This document shows, piece after piece, positions 17,501-24,466 of a stretch of 64,000 bases of DNA. The notes beneath the pieces were generated by a model. That model saw only the letters and a list, made by a program, of their open reading frames with translations. It did no database searches and was not told the DNA's origin. Position numbers and translations under genes: made by a program. Position 1 is the first letter of the stretch; the number at the start of each line of letters is the position of its first letter. Source of the stretch: Muscardinus avellanarius (Eukaryota > Chordata > Mammalia > Rodentia > Gliridae); the NCBI GenBank assembly GCA_963383645.1, contig OY726573.1, forward strand, positions 13,706,989 to 13,770,988. Direction: 5' to 3'.

Positions 17501-18852
17501 GCGGAGCTGTGATTTCATTGGGCTCAAAGGGGTGTTCCTGAAGCCTGATCCTGGGGGGGGGGGGGGGCGCCTGAACAAACCGCTAACGATAGGGTGGGGC
17601 CTCGAACCTTTAGCCTGAGACACAAGGGAGAGAGAACCCCCCAACCTGCAACCCACAGAGCTCGGCAGGGCTGAGCCCAGTCCCCCAAAGGGCCCTGCAG
17701 CCCCTCTCCCCCTCCCTCTGCCTGCCTCTCAGCCCATCCGGTGTATTAATGGCATGTGTGTGCCCATCCGGTATATTAATGAGAGGTGTGTGTGTGTGTG
17801 TTACTGCGGGTGGAACCCAGGGGCTTTCTACCTCCGGGCTATACTCCCAGACCTATTTTATACTTTATTTGGAAACAGGGTCTCACTAAGTTGCTGAGAG
17901 CCTCGCTAAGTAGCTGAGGCTGGCTTCGAACCTGTGCGATCCTCCTGTCTCCGCCTCCCAAGCGCGGGGATTACAAGCGTGTGCCACCACGCCCTGCCCC
18001 TACGAATGGAGTTTAATCTGTATGAACTGCCCTGGTTGGGCACAGTGGTGGATGCCTGTAATCTGAGTACTTGGGATATCCACAGCAATTTAGAGAGACC
18101 CTCGGCAAGACCCTGTTTCCAAATTTAAAAAAAGAGATGGGCAGCTCAGAGGTAGAATGTCCTTGAGTCTAATCCCCAAAACCAAACAAAATAACTAATA
18201 ATAAAAGAGATACCCCTTCCCAGCCGGGCCTGGTGGTGCACACTTATAATCCCAGCATTTGGGAGGCTGAGACAGGAGGATCCCTGTTCCCGGACAGCCT
18301 CAGCTACTTAGTGAGGCCCTTTGCAACTCAATGAGACCTCATTTCAGAATAAAAATAAATAAAAAATAGGGCTGGGGGGGGTAGCTTGGAGATAAAATGC
18401 TCCCTGGATTTCATCCCCAGTACCCCCAAAAAATAGAGAAAAAGAGAACCCCCAATTCATCTAGCACCTTCTCATCCTGGAAACTCTTCACAAGGCCCTG
18501 TCCCGGGATGAAGTTGGACGCCCAGAGGGGTAGAGGGTCCCTCCTGGGGCTGGCCCCGCCACCATGGACCACCCGCGTTACCCGGGCCTTGGGGAGCTGG
18601 GCCCCCACCCAGGCCGTGACCGGGTCCTCTCCGCGGCGCCCAGTCTTTTTCAGGAAGCTGGCCTACGGCGCGCACCCTGCGGACGTGGCGGAGGAGGTGA
18701 TGCGCACCGTGAGGCGCAAGAAGCAGGAGGTGTTCATGGCCAACCCCATCCCCAAGGCCGCCGTGTACGTCCGCACCTTCTTCCCCGAGTTCTTCTTCGC
18801 CGTGGTGGCCTGTGGCGTGAAGGAGGAGCTCAGCGTCCCCGAGGAGGGTTAA
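5986..18852 (+). CDS. DHRS7C: DHRS7C, short-chain dehydrogenase/reductase 7C, exons 2-6 (spliced, 5' partial)
   Basis: Five exons (5986-6098, 12612-12822, 15335-15427, 17298-17453, 18644-18852) join in frame to give about 260 codons and a TAA stop; the human protein has about 311 residues. The missing ~50 residues are the membrane anchor and the nucleotide-binding Gly motif in exon 1, outside the window. Visible SDR features are the DILINNAS segment (NNAG-like), an Asn-Ser before Ile-Gln-Gly at the catalytic serine position, and the YAASK (Tyr-x3-Lys) catalytic pair across the exon 4/5 junction. The end (RRKKQEVFMANPIPKAAVYV, then FFPEFFFAVVACGVKE) is typical of this protein. Family knowledge: a muscle sarcoplasmic/endoplasmic reticulum SDR linked to calcium handling and retinol/NAD-dependent chemistry. 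No frameshift or stop is seen. USP43 lies convergently downstream, as in human. Confidence 0.95.
6107..6123 (+). promoter_or_regulatory. CTCF-like motif beside exon 2 donor
   Basis: gtcagcagagggcgcag closely fits the CTCF core (CCASYAGRKGGCR) and begins 8 bases after the exon. Motif match only. Confidence 0.4.
6421..6600 (+). mobile_element. B1-dID SINE, 5'-shortened
   Basis: Left half starts at gctagtaatccccgagc; linker ggtctgggagtgtagcccgg, right half gttccatccccagtacc. Confidence 0.8.
6776..6810. repeat. (AAAT)n microsatellite
   Basis: Eight or so ATAA units. The flanking 6,600-7,108 is AT-rich intron with a T20 tract at about 6,979-6,999. Confidence 0.85.
7109..8095 (+). mobile_element. 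Head-to-tail array of four B1-dID SINEs and a spare ID half
   Basis: Elements at about 7,109-7,300, 7,387-7,526 (B1 half only), 7,527-7,748 (intermediate form) and 7,751-7,960 (form A), then an ID-like half at 7,981-8,060 with a (AAAT)n tail. All point the same way. The 7,387 element appears interrupted by the insertion of the later ones into its A-rich linker. Confidence 0.85.
8096..8517. other. DHRS7C intron 2, unique-looking
   Basis: No exon or repeat recognised. It leads into the target site of the L1 composite. Confidence 0.5.
8518..8532. repeat. Target-site duplication, 3' copy for the L1 composite
   Basis: gttttcttgcatctt, identical over 15 bases to 11,428-11,442. Confidence 0.9.
8570..8700 (-). 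mobile_element. L1 3'UTR module of composite copy 1
   Basis: On the minus strand a G-rich stretch is followed by a tgatgtatgaata block, caataaaaaattt and an A-rich tail. The same 3' end closes the element at 33,228-33,694. Confidence 0.7.
8920..9600 (+). mobile_element. Inverted old L1 ORF2 3' fragment inside composite copy 1
   Basis: Plus-strand words typical of the distal end of L1 ORF2 occur in the right order: gatcttgaaaaagaacaaag, aaattggacccttac, aactcaaaatagataaaaga, aatgggataaaatatttcc. Many stops and indels; non-functional. It points opposite to the surrounding ORF1. Confidence 0.75.
9614..10573 (-). CDS. LINE-1 ORF1 protein, intact (319 aa)
   Basis: An uninterrupted 960-bp frame encodes a 319-residue ORF1p-like protein, a normal length for rodent ORF1p. 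The start MTQGKNPEKA is followed by a heptad-rich, Glu/Lys/Gln-rich coiled coil (about residues 35-125), an RRM-like block (NLRIIGIEEGKEGETKGINN, about 130-230) with RGSPCHIIVKM, and the C-terminal domain (RITPDFPNQVMRARRAW to KISYPAKLSIKLDGEIRSF). Family knowledge: ORF1p forms trimers through the coiled coil, binds L1 RNA and chaperones nucleic acids during target-primed reverse transcription. No ORF2 follows; the next DNA is an inverted ORF2 piece. Whether it is expressed cannot be judged here. Confidence 0.9.
   Translation of the reverse strand: MTQGKNPEKAQTPEIMGKRNNNGAMNAHNPTTSEPNKTEIQRFLEDQIRKITLEIIEVFQKEFRESQKEIKDAINEVKASIQSTNNQLDHMENRIALLEDDQSKTERIVSNLEKNIRQQESDIEEIWAHLKRANLRIIGIEEGKEGETKGINNLFKEVIENFPNIEQEVDTQVQETYRTPFRQVRRRGSPCHIIVKMTNAEAKQIILKATKTKGQVTFRGKPIRITPDFPNQVMRARRAWSNIFQTLKENNFQPKISYPAKLSIKLDGEIRSFHDKQKLKEFMSSKPALEKIFKEINYKEEIGNTHQNQRNKIFHPTDN
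10574..11427 (-). promoter_or_regulatory. L1 5'UTR/promoter of composite copy 1
   Basis: About 850 bp, GC- and CpG-rich, beginning on the minus strand with a YY1-type gaagatggcgaccgag. A ~37-bp unit (gggctcttccgcag...ctcgctg) occurs twice in tandem at about 11,038-11,115. Confidence 0.7.
11428..11442. repeat. Target-site duplication, 5' copy for the L1 composite
   Basis: gttttcttgcatctt, identical to 8,518-8,532. Confidence 0.9.
11690..11864 (-). mobile_element. B1-dID SINE, form A
   Basis: Right half gggatggaacccaggga ... ctacacccccagcc, left half ending at ctcccaaatgccaggc. The 250 bp before it is unique intron. Confidence 0.8.
12099..12205. repeat. Compound purine tract (GA)n(GAA)n(GGA)n
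   Basis: (GA)n 12,099-12,141, (GAA)n to 12,166, (GGA)n to 12,205. Pure purine on the transcribed (sense) strand of DHRS7C, so H-DNA or triplex formation is possible. Confidence 0.95.
12254..12453 (-). mobile_element. B1-dID SINE, form A
   Basis: T20 stretch (poly(A) of the element), ggggatggaaccgaggg, then left half ending ccaaatgctgggatta. Confidence 0.8.
12612..12822 (+). CDS. DHRS7C: DHRS7C coding exon 3
   Basis: 211 bp from TFTPKLVLLDFSDISCV to GPITLTK plus one base. Contains the DILINNAS motif of SDR enzymes. Acceptor ggccccacag. The frame-keeping donor is AAAG|gtctcg, which is weak; a stronger gtgagt lies 5 bases on but would shift the frame. Confidence 0.95.
12938..13144 (-). mobile_element. 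B1-dID SINE, form B
   Basis: T23 then ggtggtactggggttcctgg; left half carries the form-B cctaagccagcatgtgtggctggctt palindrome region. Confidence 0.9.
13263..13400. repeat. (TCTCC)n then (TC)n pyrimidine tract
   Basis: Seventeen or so TCTCC pentamers (13,263-13,346) followed by about 27 TC dimers. Complementary to the (GA)n tract on the other side of exon 3. Confidence 0.95.
13433..13688 (-). mobile_element. Two minus-strand B1-like SINE halves
   Basis: 13,433-13,548 and 13,558-13,688; both lack a clear ID half. Confidence 0.7.
13838..14266 (+). mobile_element. Two B1-dID SINEs in tandem
   Basis: 13,838-14,035 (intermediate form) and 14,057-14,266 (old form A with ggattcaatccccaatac). A further ID half follows at about 14,303-14,355, inside the GATA array. 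Confidence 0.8.
14268..14893. repeat. Complex (GATA)n/(GGTA)n tetranucleotide array
   Basis: About 600 bp of gata, ggta, ggca and gatgata units with a higher-order pattern: a block (gatagatag...gcaggcagatagatgataaattataggtagg) recurs near 14,551, 14,678 and 14,788. Purine-rich in DHRS7C intron 3. Confidence 0.9.
14894..15334. other. DHRS7C intron 3 end, CpG-rich, no repeat
   Basis: 15,130-15,320 is unusually GC- and CpG-rich (ccgggcgccctcctctgg, gccgcgcgtgccgggg) for an intron. It ends in acceptor tgtgttttccag. Confidence 0.5.
15335..15427 (+). CDS. DHRS7C: DHRS7C coding exon 4
   Basis: 93 bp encoding (V)LLPNMLSRRTGQIVVVNSIQ then GKFGVPFRTA and the first base of the catalytic Tyr codon. Donor GCTT|gtaagt. 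The Ser of VNSIQ sits where classical SDRs have the catalytic serine. Confidence 0.95.
15600..15955 (+). mobile_element. Two B1-dID SINEs in tandem
   Basis: 15,600-15,746 (left half only) and 15,746-15,955 (full form A, ccatccccagacctgcc). A stray ID fragment follows at about 15,992-16,025. Confidence 0.8.
16031..16078. repeat. (GGAA)n-rich tract
   Basis: Imperfect ggaa/ggga units. The following 16,080-16,570 is unique DHRS7C intron 4 with no recognised exon. Confidence 0.8.
16572..16953 (+). mobile_element. SINE cluster: A left half, B-like dimer, spare ID half
   Basis: 16,572-16,718; 16,719-16,867; 16,880-16,953 (tgtagcttggaggtagaatg ... ggttccatccccag, A11 tail). Confidence 0.8.
17066..17123 (-). 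mobile_element. Short B1-like SINE remnant
   Basis: gtctcgctaagttgctgagg to ctcctgtctcagc only. Confidence 0.6.
17298..17453 (+). CDS. DHRS7C: DHRS7C coding exon 5
   Basis: 156 bp completing Tyr and giving AASKHAALGFFDCLRAEVEE through SPTFIRSYHGHPEPGNWEAS to IFK plus one base. Holds the catalytic Lys. Acceptor ttttcctttcag, donor AAAT|gtgagt. Confidence 0.95.
17553..17567. repeat. Poly(G)15 run
   Basis: Uninterrupted G15 in intron 5, on the sense strand. Confidence 0.95.
17800..18185. mobile_element. Back-to-back SINEs
   Basis: Minus-strand B1-dID at 17,800-17,998 and a degraded plus-strand dimer at 18,032-18,185. A (GT)n run precedes the first. Confidence 0.75.
18221..18435 (+). mobile_element. 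B1-dID SINE, form A
   Basis: Complete dimer ending ttcatccccagtaccccc. Confidence 0.85.
18644..18852 (+). CDS. DHRS7C: DHRS7C terminal coding exon 6
   Basis: 209 bp: FFRKLAYGAHPADVAEEVMR, then RTVRRKKQEVFMANPIPKAA and FFPEFFFAVVACGVKEELSV, PEEG, TAA. Acceptor cggcgcccag. Upstream frames that continue through the acceptor are intronic read-through. Confidence 0.96.
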
Positions 18853-18880
18853 CGGAGAGGAGGGATGGGCTGCCCGCGGG

Positions 18881-18886
18881 AATAAA
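18881..18886 (+). promoter_or_regulatory. DHRS7C: DHRS7C polyadenylation signal
   Basis: aataaa 28 bases after the stop codon, in a GC-rich context, with tgtct-type sequence 30-40 bases downstream. It implies a 3'UTR of only about 50 nt. Confidence 0.75.
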
Positions 18887-19019
18887 GGCTTCGCTGGCAG
18901 GTGCGGCCGCCGGTCCGTCTCTGACCCTCTCGCGCTCGGCCACCGCCGGGCTCGGGGCTCACGCTCCATCCTGGAGATGCTGCAGGGCTCCGGGTTGTCT
19001 CCCAGGAGCAGTCATAGGT

Positions 19020-19023
19020 ACAC

Positions 19024-19079
<56 letters not shown>
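19020..19079. repeat. (CA)n microsatellite
   Basis: About 29 units with one CG interruption. Confidence 0.95.
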
Positions 19080-19082
<3 letters not shown>

Positions 19083-19276
19083 GGCCCCGCAGAGGCTCTG
19101 CCCGACAAGGGAAACCTGCCTGCCAACCTCCAGCAACCCAGCTGGGCGCAGCAGCTTTTTAGAATAGGCCCAACCTGACTTTCTGTAAAGATACAACTGG
19201 CCTATAATTTCCATTACCCATGTGGCATCTGTTAGACACATGCGGCTGTCTGACCCTTGGGAAAATAAATTTTAAT

Positions 19277-19690
19277 TTTTTTTTTTTTTCCAGCAGCGAG
19301 GATGGAACCCAGGGGGCATTCTACCTCTGGGCTACACTCTCAGCCCTATTTTTAGTTCTTTTTTTTTTTTTTTTTGGTGGTACTGGGGTTCCTGGAAGCC
19401 CTTCTACCTCCGGGCTACACTCCCAGACCTATTTTATATTATTTTTATTTGGAAACAGGGTCTCTTAAGCCAGCACGGCTGGCTCTGAACCAGCACGATC
19501 CTCCTGTCTCCGCCTCCCAAGCGCGGGGATTACAAGCGTGCGCCACCACACCCGGCTTTAGTTCTTTATTTTGAAACAGGATCTAAGTTGCAGAGGGCCT
19601 CACTAAGTATCTGAGGCTCGCCGCAAACCTGCAATCCTCCTGTTTCAGCCTCCCAAGCACTGGGATTACAAGCAAGCGCCAAGCGACATA
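19277..19690 (-). mobile_element. Form A SINE split by a form B SINE
   Basis: The outer element occupies 19,277-19,360 and 19,557-19,690. The inner form B element (19,361-19,556) is flanked by tttagttctt at 19,351-19,360 and 19,557-19,566. This is direct evidence that B inserted into A. Confidence 0.85.
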
Positions 19691-19718
19691 TGCTCAGATA
19701 AATTTTAAATTTTATTGA

Positions 19719-20165
19719 AGCCAGGCGTGGCGGTGCACAACTGTCTTCCCAGTACTGGAGAGGCAGAGGCAGGAGGATGGCAACTTCAAGGTCAGCCTCA
19801 GCAAGCAGTAAGACTCTCATTAACCTAGGGAGACCCTGATTTAAAATAAAAAAAAAAAAAAGCTACATGGGGGGGTGGGTGGAGCACGCTTGATATCCCA
19901 GCATTTGGGAGGCTGAGACAGGAGGATCAAGGTTCATGGACAGCCTCAGCTACTTAGTGAGGCCCTTTGCAACTCAGTGAGACCCTGTTTCAAAATAAAG
20001 AATAAAAAATAGGGCTGGGGATGTAGCTCAGAGGTTGAATACCCCTGGTTTCAATCCCCAGTACTACAAAAATAAATAGATTCATTAATTTAATAAAAAA
20101 AATAAAATGGGGCTGGGGGTATAGCTCAGAGGTAGAATACCCCTGGGCTCAATACCCAGTTACAC
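19719..20165 (+). mobile_element. SINE array: left half, form A dimer, spare ID half
   Basis: 19,719-19,861; 19,873-20,080; 20,104-20,165, the last running into a (CA)n of 20,162-20,189. Confidence 0.8.
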
Positions 20166-20189
20166 ACACACACACACACACACACACAC

Positions 20190-20383
20190 TTTATTTAATT
20201 GCAATCAAACTTAAATAATAGCTATTACCATTTAAGTATTATATAATTATTGTTATATTATAGCAACTGTTACATATTGATTATTAATATTAGCCATTTG
20301 TTCACATCAATAATTATATAAATGTTATATATTACATATAACCACACTCAATAATGTTATGAATATTTTTATATATGTATATT
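20190..20383. other. AT-rich intergenic spacer
   Basis: Roughly four fifths A+T, tattat-rich; no element recognised. A similar stretch follows at 20,587-20,760. Confidence 0.5.
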
Positions 20384-20586
20384 TTTGCAGTACTGGGGAT
20401 GGAACCCAGGGGCATTCTACCTCTGAGCTGTACCCCAGCCCTATGTTTTATTCTTTATTTTGAAACAGGGTCTCACTGAGTTGCAGAGGGCCTCACAAGT
20501 TGCAAAGACTGGCCACAAACCTGCGATTCTTCTGGCTCAGCCTCCCAGGTAACTGGGATTAACAGACGTGTGCCACCATGCCTGGC
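20384..20586 (-). mobile_element. B1-dID SINE, form A
   Basis: gcagtactggggatggaacc to gccaccatgcctggc. Confidence 0.85.
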
Positions 20587-20854
20587 TGTATTTTATAATA
20601 TTTTTGTAAATAATATAAAACATGAATATAGCAGTGAATATATAAAATATTATCAGTCAGCAATATATGTTAATAATATGCTAATACACGTCAATATTAT
20701 TTTGACATTTAGCATATATGTAATTATTATTCATAGTGTAATGCCCTCATTGGTAATGTGACAGCGCTGTAACCCACAACCCCTCTCCAAGGGCTAAGTT
20801 TCTTAGGCTGGAGGGGACGGGCACCTGGCTGAGCAGGGTTTGTGTGTATGTGTG

Positions 20855-21031
20855 TGGTGCTGGGGATGGAACGCAGGGGCATTTTACCTCTGAGCTATAC
20901 CCCCAACTCTATTTTATTTTTTAGCTTGAAGCAGAGTCTCAATAAGTCACCGAGGCTGACTGTAAACCTGCGATCCTCCTGTCTCAGCCTCCCAAGCGCT
21001 GGAATCACAGGCCTGTACCGCCACGCCCGGC
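20855..21031 (-). mobile_element. B1-dID SINE, form A
   Basis: ggtgctggggatggaacgca to taccgccacgcccggc. Confidence 0.85.
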
Positions 21032-21149
21032 TGAGCAGGACTTTAAGTCTCCGTTTTTCTGATGTGTATAGCAAGTGCTGACACTCGCTGGGCGTCTGCC
21101 TCCCTCCAGACTTTGCTTACATTCTAAAAAACATTTAAAATCGCCATCC

Positions 21150-21376
21150 TCGCTGGACGTGGTGGTGCACACCTGTAATCCCAGCATTTGGGAGGCTGAG
21201 ACGGGAGGATTGCGGTTCGCGGACAGCCTCAACTACTTAGTGAGGCCCTCTGCAACTCAGTGAGACCCGGTTTCAAAATAAAGAATAAAAAATAGGTCAG
21301 GGGTGTAGCTCAGAGATCAAATGACCCTGGGTTCCATTCCCAAACCCACACACACACATACACACACAAAAAAAAA
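21150..21376 (+). mobile_element. B1-dID SINE, form A
   Basis: Dimer ending ccattcccaaacccacacac, with a CA/A tail. Confidence 0.85.
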
Positions 21377-22472
21377 ATCACCATCCTCATTCTTGGGGGG
21401 GGGCACTTCCTTTATTTTTTCTATGAAACAGTAAATGATTCTTGGAGTTTGGGAAAATGTAGAATACATTTTTTTGGTTGTTTTGTTTTTCCCAATGTAA
21501 CAGCTGGCAAAACTTTTCTAATATTTACAGAAGGAGGGAAAAAAATTTCTTCCCTGAACCTGTCATTTATAAAATTAATATATATAATGTACACTGCTGC
21601 ACATAAACCCTCACTTACAAAGGAAACCTTGCCCTTTAAAAAATAAACTCCTGGGATCTTGCTGGGGCCCAGCGGTCGGGCTGGGGTGGTAGGGGGCAAG
21701 GTGTGGACACGACATTTAGAGTCATCAGTCACCAAGGACCTTCTTTGGAGAGGTTTCACTGTTGTTGGGAGCTATGGGGGTGCTCAGCATATGAGGGTCC
21801 CCAGAGCACAGCAAATGAGAAAAAGTGGATGAAACCTAATTGGTGGCCGGGGCGCAGAGAGGCTGCTTTGGGATTGGAGGGGCGGCAGCTGGCAGCGGAG
21901 AATGGCAGAGCTGAGCTCCAGGCAGAGCTTGGCCATCACGCATCCCGGGGATGTAGGGTACCCACCCATCTCTCTTGCTCTGCCTGGTCTCAGGGGAGTT
22001 CCATACTGAGATGGAGTGTGAGCAGGCTTCTCAGGGACACCAGGGCCGGGAGGCTGAGTCTAGGGGGAGGCTGAGTCTGGAAGCAACTACCCTGGCACTG
22101 AGTCTCAGAGCAAGGACTCCAACACGGGGGAGCCCACAGACACCTGGAGTTCCCCCAAAGAAGCCCCCAAACCCAGTAAACAGGACTCTTCTGCGGCTGT
22201 GGGTCTGTGCCACGGTTCCCATGCCGGTGGCAGTGGGTGCCAGAGACCTACAGAGACCTGTGATAGACCTAGTAACACTGGCAGATACCCCAAGGGCCCC
22301 GCGGTCAAATTCCCTGTCTGTGGACTTTGGTCTCTGTCTGATGGAATAACCCCCCTTTGCTTCCAGATGTCCCTGTGTCCCTGAGTGGACGCTCAAGCCG
22401 TGTCACCCTCAGAGGACGGCGTAGCTCACCAGCTTAGTAAATGAAAACCCCTAGTGCTTAGATTGAAACACA
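21377..22472. other. 1.1 kb intergenic block without recognised repeat
   Basis: The longest SINE-free stretch between the two genes; GC-rich from 21,660. Open frames of 120-odd codons exist on both strands (21,975-22,349 + and 22,031-22,396 -) but show no family motif, so I do not call them genes. Could be an unrecognised LTR. Confidence 0.45.
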
Positions 22473-22523
22473 GGGAGAGAGAGAGAGAAAAAGAGAGAGA
22501 GAGAGAGAGGGAGAGAGAGAGAG
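22473..22523. repeat. (GA)n microsatellite
   Basis: Imperfect GA units. Confidence 0.9.
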
Positions 22524-22525
22524 GA

Positions 22526-22662
22526 AGGAATTGAACCCAGGGACATTCTACCTCTGAACTACACCTCCAGCCTTATTTTATTTTATTTTTTTATTTTGAG
22601 ACGAGGACTCGCTAAATTGCCACACACTGGCCTTGAACCTGCGATCCTCCTGTCTTAGCCTG
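22526..22662 (-). mobile_element. Shortened B1-dID SINE
   Basis: gaattgaacccagggacatt to cgatcctcctgtcttagcc. Confidence 0.75.
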
Positions 22663-22909
22663 GAATTTCTTTTTAATGTTAAGGGAGCCTAAACCAGGAG
22701 TCAGGAGACATGCCATGCAATATGAATAACGGCCACCAGGTGTCACTGCGGCTCCAACCTTATTTTATGGGTCACCTTTCTCTGGGCTGAGACCCTGCAG
22801 AGCACGGCAGTCATGTGCTCACGTATTCTATTCACACTCTCCAACGAGCATTCTTTTCCAACTTCCCATTTGATTTCCACATCAACCTTAATTCATCAGA
22901 GGGGCTGAT

Positions 22910-23121
22910 GAGCCGGGCGTGGTGGCACAGGCTCATAATCCCAGCATTCGGGAGGCTGAGACCTGGAGGATCGCAGTTCACAAACAGCCTCAGCTACTTA
23001 GCGAGGCCCTCTGCAACTCAGTGAGACCCGGTTTCAAAATAAAGAATAAAAAATAGGGCAGGGGGTGTAGCTCAGAGGTCAAATGCCCCTGGGTTCCATC
23101 TCCAGACCCGCGGGGGGAAAA
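22910..23121 (+). mobile_element. B1-dID SINE, form A
   Basis: gagccgggcgtggtggcaca to ccatctccagacccgcgg. Confidence 0.88.
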
Positions 23122-23610
23122 AAATAACAAAGAAGGGCTGATGATACATTTCAGAGTAGAAAATGGAGGGTGATCATGCACTGTTGGATACTAATGCGTT
23201 AGCCGTAAACAACCTAAGGGTGGTCAGCTGCTGAGACACAGAAGGACCCCACTCTAGAAGGACCCAGTAACCAACGGCTGTTCATTCCCCAAGGCAGCCT
23301 CCCCAACACACCGTAGAGTTGTGACGTATCCCTCCCTCTCCACACTGGCAAAGACGGAGATGATTTTCTGAGAGTTTCCCCAAGTAGCTACAAAATTTTA
23401 AAAATTGGATTTAGTAGGTTAGGATAAAGAAACAGGAGAGAAAAAAATAGTTACATCCCCAACAGCTACTTTTAGCATCCTACTGTATTTAGTATTCGGG
23501 TACGACTCTGTAAAGACCGGAATCCTTACACAGAACATGTTACTTGCAGCCTCTAGGCTGCCCAAGGTCTGGTTTGTAAGAAAACCACATACATAAGGGC
23601 ACTGTGGGAG
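23122..23610. other. Intergenic, nothing recognised
   Basis: Unique-looking sequence, no element or exon seen. Confidence 0.5.
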
Positions 23611-24036
23611 TTGGTGTGGCGGCTCACACCTGTCATCCCAGCGCTTGGGAGGCGGAGACAGGAGGACGACAGGTTCGTGGCCAGCCTCAGCAACTTAGCA
23701 AGATCCTGTTTCCAAATAAAAAAATAGCCGGGCGTGGTGGCGCACGCTTGTCATCCCCGTGCTTGGGAGGCGGAGACAGGAGGATGGCGCAGGTTCGAAG
23801 CCAGCCGTGCTGGCGTAAGAGACCCTGTTTCAAAAATATAAAATAGGTCTGGGAGTGTAGCCCGGAGGAAGAAGGGCTTCCAGGAACCCCAGTACCACCA
23901 AAAAAAAAATAATAATAATAATAAATAAATAAATAAATAAAATAAAAAATAAAAAATAAAAAAATAAATAAGAAAGGCTAGGAGTGTAGCTCAGCAGTGA
24001 AATGTCTCGGGGTTCAATCCCTAATACCACCAAAAA
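23611..24036 (+). mobile_element. Old SINE split by a form B SINE
   Basis: Outer left half 23,611-23,727; inner form B element about 23,728-23,900 with a long (AATA)n tail to 23,970; outer ID half resumes 23,971-24,036 (gtgtagctcagcagtgaaat). Confidence 0.8.
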
Positions 24037-24094
24037 ATACATAAATATATAAGATATATAGGAGAGTGTGTGGGGGTTCAATGAAAATACCAAA

Positions 24095-24180
24095 CCATAT
24101 TATATAAGCGACTTGGCCATCCACAGATTTTGGGTCCTAATGGAGGTACTGAAACTAACACCTGATGGATACCACAGGAT
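24095..24180 (-). mobile_element. Tigger/MER2-type DNA transposon fragment
   Basis: Words of the terminal region of pogo-like Tigger elements read backwards: gcgacttggccatccacaga, ttttgggtcc, tggataccac. Confidence 0.4.
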
Positions 24181-24340
24181 GAGTATCCCATGAGGATAAT
24201 AAAGAGTAAAACGTTAAAGTCGAAGCACAGGAGGGACTGCTCCTGAGAGCTGATGTTTGAGATCTTCCTGGACGATGAGGAAACGCTCGTGAGACACAGA
24301 CACAAAGGCCGGTGTGGCCAGACCCAAACAAAATGGGATT

Positions 24341-24404
24341 TGTCATCCCCGTACTCGAGAGGCTTGAGACAGGAGGATTGTGGGTTTGAGGTCGGCCTCA
24401 GCAA
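24341..24404 (+). mobile_element. B1-like SINE fragment
   Basis: gtcatccccgtactcgagag to ggcctcagcaa only. Confidence 0.6.
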
Positions 24405-24466
24405 ATGTAAACATTACATCTGAAAGATAAAACATTAAAGTCAGGAACTGGACAAAAATATATATA

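Noticed and set aside
17733..17787. Direct repeat gcccatccggt-tattaatg as a target-site duplication
   Set aside because: The two copies are adjacent with only a few bases between, so no element lies between them; a simple tandem duplication.
18564..19178. 204-codon plus-strand frame running through a CA repeat
   Set aside because: Out-of-frame shadow of DHRS7C exon 6 and its flank.
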